64,000 nucleotides of DNA from positions 248,001 to 312,000 of the forward strand of contig CALSSE010000009.1 of NCBI GenBank assembly GCA_943788935.1, read 5' to 3'. Position numbers and translations under genes: made by a program. Under the pieces are notes generated by a model that was given only the letters and a program-made list of their open reading frames with translations, ran no database searches and was not told the DNA's origin. This document shows, in pieces, positions 58,030 through 64,000 of this stretch. How positions within the stretch are numbered: the first letter of the stretch is position 1; the number at the start of each line of letters is the position of its first letter. This DNA is from an uncultured bacterium. GTDB lineage: Bacteria > Myxococcota_A > Bradymonadia > UBA7976 > VGTA01.

Positions 58030-59247
58030 TCAGTCAGCGAGCGCTCCTTCAAGGATCCACGTCTCGATGGTCTGGAGATCGCTCTCAGGGAGCTGATTGA
58101 ATCCGAAGAATCCAGGTGACATCCCTTGACCGGAGCCCCCTACTTCACGGTGAGTCCCATTTATTTTGTGCCAGAGATAACTCTCTTCAGGGTTACCGGG
58201 AGCTATGAGATACATACCGTCACGTTGCTGGCCTGATGAGACTTCGACGGTGCCGTCGTAAGAGTAGCCCTCAGCGAGGCTGAGACCACCGCTCACTCCG
58301 AAGAAACCAGGCTCACCATGACAGCCCGCACAGGCTTGATTATATATTGCTTGTACTTGCGAGTAGCTAACTGTGGGCTCTGTGGGCTCTGTGGGCTCTG
58401 TGGGCTCTGTGGGCTCTGTGGGCTCTGTGGGCTCTGTGGGCTCTGTGGGCTCTGTGGGCTCTGTGGGCTCTGTGGGCTCTGTGGGCTCTGTGGGCTCTGT
58501 GGGCTCTGTGGGCTCTGTGGGCTCTGTGGGCTCTGTAGGCTCTGTAGGCTCTGTAGGCTCTGTAGGCTCTGTAGGCTCTGTAGGCTCTGTAGGCTCTGTA
58601 GGCTCTGTGGGCTCTGTGGGCTCTGTAGGCTCTGTGGGCTCTGTGGGCTCTGTGGGCTCTGTAGGCTCTGTGGACTCAGTAAAGAATGTATCTTCAGCGC
58701 CTTGAGTAATCCATGCCTCGATGAGCGCTAGATCTTCTGCTGTGAGCTGAAAAGAGTCAGGCATATATGAGGGAGGCATAGAGTCTCCGCCTCCACCAAC
58801 ATCATACTGAGTATCAGTTATTTTAGCCCAAAGATAAGATCCCTCAAGGTCGAAAGGAGCCACAAGATCGAGGTCTGATTGGAGTGAATATTCTCCGACA
58901 AGTCGTTCGCTGGAGCTAGCAGAGCTCTCACTTCCGAAGAGTGATAGGTCGCCAGCGGCTAAACCGGTCTCATCACTATGACAAGACACACACTTTTGAT
59001 CCCAAATCGCTTGAATCTCATCATAACTATGCTCGATGAGCGTAGTCTCTATCTCCAGGTCATCCCCTTTACCTCCAGTTGAGATATTTGCGCCTGAAGT
59101 GGGAGCAGTGAGTTGACTCGCTTGCCCAACCTCATCGCCTGGTTGACCGCAGGCGCTAGATAAGAGTGATGTAAGGGAGAAGATCAAGCAAAGTCGGGAA
59201 GAGAGAGAAGAGTAGTCTCTCTTAGTAATAGAAGATGAAAACGCCAT
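58030..59247 (-). CDS. Lipoprotein with duplicated c-type heme domain and TEP repeat
   Basis: A 405-residue lipoprotein, signal peptide ending LLSSA-Cys. Two homologous domains, each with one heme-attachment motif, CVSCH (about residue 86) and CAGCH (about 309), share the start SY-x2-[IV]-QAI-[WY]-x-Q and the later SYLW-x-KI and VGG-GM-P segments. They are joined by about 100 residues of (TEP)n. The domains resemble the small cytochrome-c-like modules common in planctomycete and myxobacterial exported proteins. Expected to be extracytoplasmic electron carrier or sensor. Met ligands are plausible (MPPS, MSPG). No ribosome-binding site is obvious before the ATG at 59247. Confidence 0.87.
   Translation of the reverse strand: MAFSSSITKRDYSSLSSRLCLIFSLTSLLSSACGQPGDEVGQASQLTAPTSGANISTGGKGDDLEIETTLIEHSYDEIQAIWDQKCVSCHSDETGLAAGDLSLFGSESSASSSERLVGEYSLQSDLDLVAPFDLEGSYLWAKITDTQYDVGGGGDSMPPSYMPDSFQLTAEDLALIEAWITQGAEDTFFTESTEPTEPTEPTEPTEPTEPTEPTEPTEPTEPTEPTEPTEPTEPTEPTEPTEPTEPTEPTEPTEPTEPTEPTEPTEPTEPTEPTEPTEPTEPTEPTEPTEPTVSYSQVQAIYNQACAGCHGEPGFFGVSGGLSLAEGYSYDGTVEVSSGQQRDGMYLIAPGNPEESYLWHKINGTHREVGGSGQGMSPGFFGFNQLPESDLQTIETWILEGALAD
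58372..58673. repeat. About thirty-three 9-bp coding repeats (TEP linker)
   Basis: A nearly perfect 9-bp tandem array, GTGGGCTCT with GTAGGCTCT variants on the plus strand, encoding Thr-Glu-Pro. A long block of GTGGGCTCT units comes first (low coordinates), then eight consecutive GTAGGCTCT units, then mixed units. Only third-position (CCC/CCT) changes occur, so the protein repeat is uniform. The frame is kept. Confidence 0.94.
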
Positions 59248-59554
59248 GAGGTGTGCCTTTGTCTATGCATTGAGTAAGGTTTGTATAGATTTAGTGAAGA
59301 GCCCTACTGATTATGATGAGAATAGTCAATATAAAATAACATATGTTATAGAAAAGTATTCTATCGTATTCAAGGCACTTAAACTTGATCGAGCGACTGA
59401 TCGAGCGACTGATAAAACGACCAGTCAGTACCTTATTAACTCTTTGATGAGTATTCGGAGATCAGCGAGGTAGACTAGAACAGGAAGCTAACAGAGGAAG
59501 CTAACACAGGAAGCTAATACAGGAGATAGTCATCTGTTTTATGGCTCGCTGATG
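59248..59554. other. 307-nt gap with 13-bp tandem repeat
   Basis: The region between two minus-strand genes holds no supported gene. AGGAAGCTA recurs at 59482, 59495 and 59508 with a period of 13 bp, followed by a related ATACAGGAG. A GATCGAGCGACTGAT sequence is duplicated near 59393-59411. A plus-strand open frame (75 codons) starts at 59246 but lacks support. Confidence 0.5.
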
Positions 59555-61294
59555 TTATGGCTTGGCGTTCACTTGTATGCTGAAACTTGACTCTAGACCA
59601 ATCGCTGTAAATTTCATCTTCATGGTACTTTGACCAAGATTGATGTCAGTGAGCGCTTGGATAAACTCTGGGGTCGAATCTTCTTCGGGAGCGGGTGGAG
59701 GTGGAGGCTCGCTTCCTTTAGCTTTCGCCAACTCCACTTGAGATTCGTAGGCTGCCTGCATTGCATTCTTACTCGTTTCTTTCACTCTTTGGATATATTT
59801 TTTGAACGAGTCGATGATCAGATTTATATTATATTGTATAGCATATAGGGGAGGCGCCGCGTTAGGCGCTGAGCTTAAGAGCGTACTCACCTTTTGAGTG
59901 TGGTCAGGGCCGACAGAGAGCCCAAGTGCGTCTTTTTTGAGCTCTATCATGATATCAAAGGGAGCGGGGTTGGGTAAGCCTTCGAGTTTTTGCGGACCTT
60001 CACCAGCCTTAGGGATTACGATTTGAGACGCTTGTGGCTTCATTGATTTAAGAATATTTAAGAGATTGATAATATTCTTAGCGTTGATGATCACGCTCCC
60101 CTTAGGAGTAGGCTGAAGTTGTGATACAGAGACGCTGAATCCGCTGACGTCAAAGATGAAGGGAGGGATCATCATCATCTGCGATGAGAACATTTGTAGT
60201 TTCTGTGGCTGGCTGATGGCGCTCAGGTGAGGACAGGTATAAGGCGTTTGTATACGGGTCTGTATAAAACTTTGTAGAGCGGTAATGATCGCCTTAAGGT
60301 CGATGTTCAGACTGAAAGAGAATAGCGAGTCCTCGTTTGGAATGATGTAAGCGCTCTCTTTCATAAAAGCCTTAGTAACTTCGGCGAGCGTTTTGGAGAA
60401 TTTCCAGACGGCGCGACCTGTGTATTGATTCGCTGATTGATTTACATCTCTGCCCATGATGAGGAGAGGCGCATGAGAGATCATCTCTAAATACTCTTTG
60501 ACACAGCTCTTAGGGACCGCGTCAACGACTTGATTGTTGATCCATGGGAAAGCTTTATTGACGCCGATCCCTCTTCCTAGGAGTGTCTTAGCGATCCTCT
60601 CTAGGCTGATGAACATAGCGTTCGTTGGAGAGAGCTGTGCTTCACGAGCCCAAGACTTAAACATCTTCGCTCGCTGCATAGAGACGGCAGGCTTCTGTTT
60701 ACCAGTGAGGTAAGGGAGCATCTTCTCTTTAAAGAGCGTAGGCATAAAGGATACGTTGACCCTGTGAGGGCTAGAGAAGGCGATCACTAGCTCGGCAGGC
60801 TGTTTGGAGTCTGCGATATGAAATACTAGCGCTGACCCCTCCACCTTAGGCGTTAGTCCCGCTCTCTTCGCTGTTTTCGCTATCCATTGAGTAAATGTTG
60901 CTTGTTTAGCGATAGTCAGTGAGAGGACAGGCCAAAGACCAAGTCCATAGACACCGACTGTGAACTGTGAGAGAGGAGGTAAGCCTAACGATGACAGAGA
61001 GTGATCACGATAATGAATCATGAGATCTCGCATGATAAGATTGAGCATCTTAGAGCCGTCGCTTTGTCCTCTCATCGCCTCCTCTTCGCTTAAGATTGGC
61101 AAGGTCTTGGGGATCAGTTTAGCGTTCTCCTGATTTAACTCAAAATAGGCTAGATATGAGGTCTCCGCGGGGACAGTCTCCAAGAAGTGCTCTTCGGCTT
61201 GGGCGAGGTGAGCGACAAAGAGAGAGCAGGTAAGTAGGTAGGTCAATCGTAGCCAAGGTTTGACCCTAAAGCGAGTGATGGATGTGGGACTCAT
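59555..61294 (-). CDS. Secreted hypothetical protein
   Basis: A 579-residue exported protein with a signal peptide ending AHLAQA-E (about residue 33). The mature part starts EHFLETVPAETSYLAYFELN, typical of large periplasmic hypothetical proteins of this lineage, and includes PPPPPAPEEDSTPEF near the C-terminus. I do not recognise a domain. The start at ATG 61294 has GAGGAG 5 nt upstream; the frame is open to 61375. Confidence 0.75.
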   Translation of the reverse strand: MSPTSITRFRVKPWLRLTYLLTCSLFVAHLAQAEEHFLETVPAETSYLAYFELNQENAKLIPKTLPILSEEEAMRGQSDGSKMLNLIMRDLMIHYRDHSLSSLGLPPLSQFTVGVYGLGLWPVLSLTIAKQATFTQWIAKTAKRAGLTPKVEGSALVFHIADSKQPAELVIAFSSPHRVNVSFMPTLFKEKMLPYLTGKQKPAVSMQRAKMFKSWAREAQLSPTNAMFISLERIAKTLLGRGIGVNKAFPWINNQVVDAVPKSCVKEYLEMISHAPLLIMGRDVNQSANQYTGRAVWKFSKTLAEVTKAFMKESAYIIPNEDSLFSFSLNIDLKAIITALQSFIQTRIQTPYTCPHLSAISQPQKLQMFSSQMMMIPPFIFDVSGFSVSVSQLQPTPKGSVIINAKNIINLLNILKSMKPQASQIVIPKAGEGPQKLEGLPNPAPFDIMIELKKDALGLSVGPDHTQKVSTLLSSAPNAAPPLYAIQYNINLIIDSFKKYIQRVKETSKNAMQAAYESQVELAKAKGSEPPPPPAPEEDSTPEFIQALTDINLGQSTMKMKFTAIGLESSFSIQVNAKP

Positions 61295-61512
61295 TGAATC
61301 TCCTCGAGAGGTAGAGTGTTTGAAATTGTGTAGAGAGCCTGCCACTATATAAATGCTATAACAAGATGATGTCATTAAATAATACCGGACAAGAAAGCCT
61401 GGTAACTCCTGTTTGAATGAAGGCTCATAAAAGTGTGGTACATATCTTGCTCCATTGGGTATTGTGTAAGATGAAGCTGACTTAAAACGAACTCGCTCCC
61501 GGAGCCATCACT

Positions 61513-62775
61513 ATGATAATTCGACCGAGAGATCATGTCCTTGAAGTCCATTCGATGACCTCCTCATTGATACGAGCGGTCCTCGCGCTGAGTGTGTATG
61601 TAACCGCTTGTTCTAATTCAGCTGGAGAGCTCGCTCTCGAGGGTGCTGAGACCTCAAAGTCTCAGTTGAGTTCAGAGAGTAAGGCGGACGCGACATCGGT
61701 GTCTCAGACGACGCTCTCCTGTTCTCCTCCCATTGAAGGGTGGAACCCAAATTCGGTGCATAAGATGAGCGGTCAGCAACAATTTGAGGGATGGTATTAT
61801 CGAGTCAGTGAGCCTGATCATGATGAGAGTTGGGTGGTGATCACAGCTTATTGGCGTGATCAATCGGGTGACACTAGAGCGTTTATTGAGCTGATTCAGG
61901 GCTCTACGGGGGCTACATATAAACGAGTATTCGAGGGGCTAAGGCTAGAAGACTTCCAGCGTCAAGAGGGTCGATTTGAGTTACAGCTTGAAGATGTATT
62001 TTTTAGTCAAGACCAAGTGAGTGGGCGCTTCATGGACGAGAGCGGAGCGACCGTTGAGCTTGAGATTTATTTAGAGGAGTGCGCGATGTGGGGAGCCCCC
62101 GAGGATGAGCGTAACCGGTGGACTATGGGTTGGGTCACCGAGCTTCCTGGACCTCCGCTTAAGTGGCATGTGCATCACCTTAAAGGTAAAGCGAGCGGAC
62201 GGGTTAGGGTAAAGAAGGATGAGACTTGGCTGATCGATTCTTCGTTCGATCAGGCGCCTGTCCACCAAGAGAAGAATTGGGGGAGCGCCTTTCCTAAGCG
62301 ATGGATTTGGATGCAGAGTAACCTCTTTGAAGGTCGACCTGACGTGGCTTTTGCCGCTGCAGGTGGACCTGTTTTTGGTTTTGATCATAGCCCGAGTGGC
62401 TACATGATGGGTCTCCGTTGGCGCGATCAATTCTTTAATTGGCGAACGCAAGATGGTCATGTCTTCAAGGACGTCTCTTTTGATCATTCCCCGACTCAAG
62501 ATCTCGTCTCTTGGAGCTTCTCCGCTGAGAGCTTACGCTATCGAGTCGAGGTGACCGCTACTGCTCCTTATTCAGAGTTGATCGCTGTCGATGTACCCGC
62601 TGAGGGAGGACTAGAGTTTGGCGCTTTCGAGCATCTGAGCGCTGATATCACCATCAACCTGTTTCAGAGAGAGGGGCTCGCTTGGCGATGGCTCGATCAA
62701 GTTCACTCGAGCAGGTCTGCAGTAGAAGCGGGCGGAGAATTTGCTCACCAACTCTCTCATCAGCTCTCTCGTTGA
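61513..62775 (+). CDS. Lipoprotein related to tocopherol cyclase
   Basis: A 420-residue lipoprotein: signal peptide ending VYVTA-Cys33. From about residue 85 it resembles the tocopherol cyclase family: FEGWYYRV near the start and HQEKNWGSAFPKRWIWMQSN in the middle (H-x-EKNWG-x-x-FPK-W-W-x-Q-N). Plant tocopherol cyclase (VTE1) closes the chromanol ring of vitamin E; bacterial homologues outside cyanobacteria are poorly characterised. Lipid anchoring suggests an envelope lipid ligand. Catalytic role is inferred from similarity only. GGAG lies 8 nt before ATG 61513; ATG 61555 is an alternative. Confidence 0.75.
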   Translation: MIIRPRDHVLEVHSMTSSLIRAVLALSVYVTACSNSAGELALEGAETSKSQLSSESKADATSVSQTTLSCSPPIEGWNPNSVHKMSGQQQFEGWYYRVSEPDHDESWVVITAYWRDQSGDTRAFIELIQGSTGATYKRVFEGLRLEDFQRQEGRFELQLEDVFFSQDQVSGRFMDESGATVELEIYLEECAMWGAPEDERNRWTMGWVTELPGPPLKWHVHHLKGKASGRVRVKKDETWLIDSSFDQAPVHQEKNWGSAFPKRWIWMQSNLFEGRPDVAFAAAGGPVFGFDHSPSGYMMGLRWRDQFFNWRTQDGHVFKDVSFDHSPTQDLVSWSFSAESLRYRVEVTATAPYSELIAVDVPAEGGLEFGAFEHLSADITINLFQREGLAWRWLDQVHSSRSAVEAGGEFAHQLSHQLSR

Positions 62776-62791
62776 GGTGAGCTTGTAGAGG

Positions 62792-64000
62792 TTACCCCTC
62801 TTCGAGAGACTTGACGAATTCATAGTCTTTCTGCATTTGACGGGCGATCACAACCCTCTGGATCTCACTCGCGCCTTCATAGATGCGCAAGGCTCTGACC
62901 TCTCGATAGAGGCGCTCGGGTACGCTTCCTTTTTTTACGCCCAAGCCACCGTGTATTTGGACACAACGATCGATGATTTTTGAGGCGGACTCTGTAGCAT
63001 ATAGCTTGGCCATCGCCACCTCTTTCGCGGCATCTGAGCCAAAAATATCTCGCATGTCACGGAGGTACGCGGCGCGATAAACTAAGAGACGAGCAGCGTC
63101 GAGCTCGGTCGCTGAGTCGGCAAGCATCGCTGCGATTTGTTGTTGTTCGAAGAGAGGCCCCCCGAATTGTTCACGCTCCATAGCGTGTTTAGTCGCCTCG
63201 TCTAAAGCTCGACGCGCCATGCCAAGCGCCGCGCCTGCTACCGAGAGTCTAAAGGTGTTGAGGGTCTGCATGGCGATCTTAAATCCCTCTCCTTCTTCAC
63301 CTAGTCTTCGAGTCGCGGGGACTCGAGTCTTCCTCAAGGTGAGGGTACCGATGGGATGGGGGGCCATCACCTCAAAAGGATCTATCTTTACTCCATTATC
63401 ATTAGGTTCAACGATAAAGGCGGTGATCCCCCTGCTCTTTTTACGAGGGTTCGCGTTGGCGAAGACGATATATTGAGAGGCTACACCGGCGTTGCTGATG
63501 TAGGTTTTTTGCCCAGTGAGCAGATAGTCGCCATTCTTATCTTGTTTAGCCTTCATCTTGAGACTACCGACGTCACTGCCCGCTTTAGGTTCAGTGAGGG
63601 CGAAGGCGCCGATTCGCTCTCCGCTGATAAAGCCGGGTAGGTAACGTGACTTTTGGTCTTCATTTCCCGCTAGAGAGATAGGGTAACTCCCTAAGCCCTG
63701 CATGGCGAAAGCACAATCGAGTAAACCGTCGAGGTATCCCATGCACTCCCTAGCGAGAGTGATCGCTCGGGCATCGATATCTACAGGGTTATTGACCGGA
63801 CGACCATGGTAGCGCTCCGGGATACAGAGGTCGCTGACCTTATTCGCTGAGAGCTGTTTCACGGCGTCGCGAGTCGCTAGCCAATCGTCAGAATACTCTC
63901 GAGGAGACCAATGGGCGGCAAAGTTAAGTAAATCATCGGTGATCCCATCATGATGAGTATCAAAGAACATCGCTAGATCAGCGGTGGATAGATATGGTTG
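62792..64000 (-). CDS. Acyl-CoA dehydrogenase, 5' end cut by window edge
   Basis: Encodes at least 402 residues of an FAD-dependent acyl-CoA dehydrogenase, the first step of beta-oxidation or a branched-chain step. Seen: IGAFALTEPKAGSDVGSLK, the FAD-binding LTGQKTYISNAG, EREQFGGPLFEQQQIAAMLAD, QIHGGLGVKKGSVPERLYRE and the catalytic-base region IYEGASEIQR. The ATG at 63970 has no ribosome site and the frame stays open (…QPYLSTADLA) to base 64000, so the true start is probably outside. Specificity cannot be set from the sequence. Confidence 0.9.
   Translation of the reverse strand, partial: QPYLSTADLAMFFDTHHDGITDDLLNFAAHWSPREYSDDWLATRDAVKQLSANKVSDLCIPERYHGRPVNNPVDIDARAITLARECMGYLDGLLDCAFAMQGLGSYPISLAGNEDQKSRYLPGFISGERIGAFALTEPKAGSDVGSLKMKAKQDKNGDYLLTGQKTYISNAGVASQYIVFANANPRKKSRGITAFIVEPNDNGVKIDPFEVMAPHPIGTLTLRKTRVPATRRLGEEGEGFKIAMQTLNTFRLSVAGAALGMARRALDEATKHAMEREQFGGPLFEQQQIAAMLADSATELDAARLLVYRAAYLRDMRDIFGSDAAKEVAMAKLYATESASKIIDRCVQIHGGLGVKKGSVPERLYREVRALRIYEGASEIQRVVIARQMQKDYEFVKSLEEG

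Noticed and set aside
58372..58673. CRISPR-like array
   Set aside because: Units are directly tandem with no spacers, 9 bp long and in frame within a lipoprotein gene.
58373..58731. Plus-strand open frames through the TEP array (Gly-Ser-Val and Cys-Gly-Leu repeats)
   Set aside because: They are mirror frames of the minus-strand repeat; they have no ribosome site and no non-repeat domain.
59246..59473. 75-codon plus-strand open frame
   Set aside because: AT-rich intergenic DNA with no ribosome site and a repetitive end.

Overview
This window looks like chromosomal DNA of a Gram-negative, predatory-type or marine myxobacterium relative (Myxococcota, possibly Bradymonadales). This is inference from content: many large secreted lipoproteins with Cys-rich, MopE-type metal-binding, Kazal, FG-GAP/ASPIC-UnbV and c-type heme domains; a mevalonate kinase; an FHA protein; an ECF sigma factor with a membrane anti-sigma partner; and G+C that looks close to 50%. 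I see no insertion sequence, prophage, CRISPR array, rRNA or replication origin. One tRNA gene (tRNA-Val, anticodon TAC) lies at 4482-4555.

Layout. 1-4.2 kb (minus): an edge-cut gene, a Gly-rich/MopE lipoprotein and a TonB-like protein carrying a 13-base homopolymer. 4.4-9.5 kb: tRNA-Val with a 20-bp tandem repeat at its 3' side, then a polytopic membrane protein, an FHA protein, miaE and a DksA/TraR zinc-finger protein. 9.5-12.3 kb (minus): two unrecognised proteins that share a small module; the upstream one ends in a DUF2325-like domain. 12.6-19.6 kb: acetyl-CoA synthetase, an M1 metallopeptidase broken by a frameshift inside a 15-bp repeat, and a DUF4476 protein. 19.7-29 kb: mevalonate kinase, nadE, a gamma-glutamyltransferase, a prenyltransferase-like secreted protein and a HEAT-repeat protein. 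29.2-34.3 kb: slyX, a GH13 lipoprotein, a NhaR-like regulator and a lipoprotein with a long TAG repeat. 34.5-37.8 kb: a large repeat protein split by a frameshift, followed by sigma factor and anti-sigma factor. 37.8-43.8 kb (mostly minus): rlmN - folM-like SDR (frameshifted) - folB, a VOC protein, a secreted protein and malQ. 43.8-64 kb: a ceramidase-like lipoprotein, a coiled-coil/membrane pair, an ASPIC/UnbV lipoprotein, cysE, a SulP transporter, a PAP2 phosphatase, an acidic lipoprotein, a Kazal lipoprotein, a duplicated cytochrome-c lipoprotein, a secreted hypothetical protein, a tocopherol-cyclase-like lipoprotein and an edge-cut acyl-CoA dehydrogenase.

How it fits together. Housekeeping genes (acs, nadE, mvk, rlmN, folB, malQ, cysE-sulP, miaE) are interspersed with a large set of exported proteins. 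The strongest unusual theme is coding tandem repeats. About a dozen arrays with unit lengths of 6, 9, 12, 15 or 18 bp lie inside genes, mainly in linkers of exported lipoproteins. Two arrays contain units of the wrong length and break the reading frame; a third gene carries a 13-base G/C run. Either the organism uses repeat slippage to vary its surface and stress proteins, or the assembly has indel errors at repeats; read-level data would decide. A second theme is that four lipoproteins have Asp-Asp-Glu directly after the lipidated Cys, a possible sorting signal.
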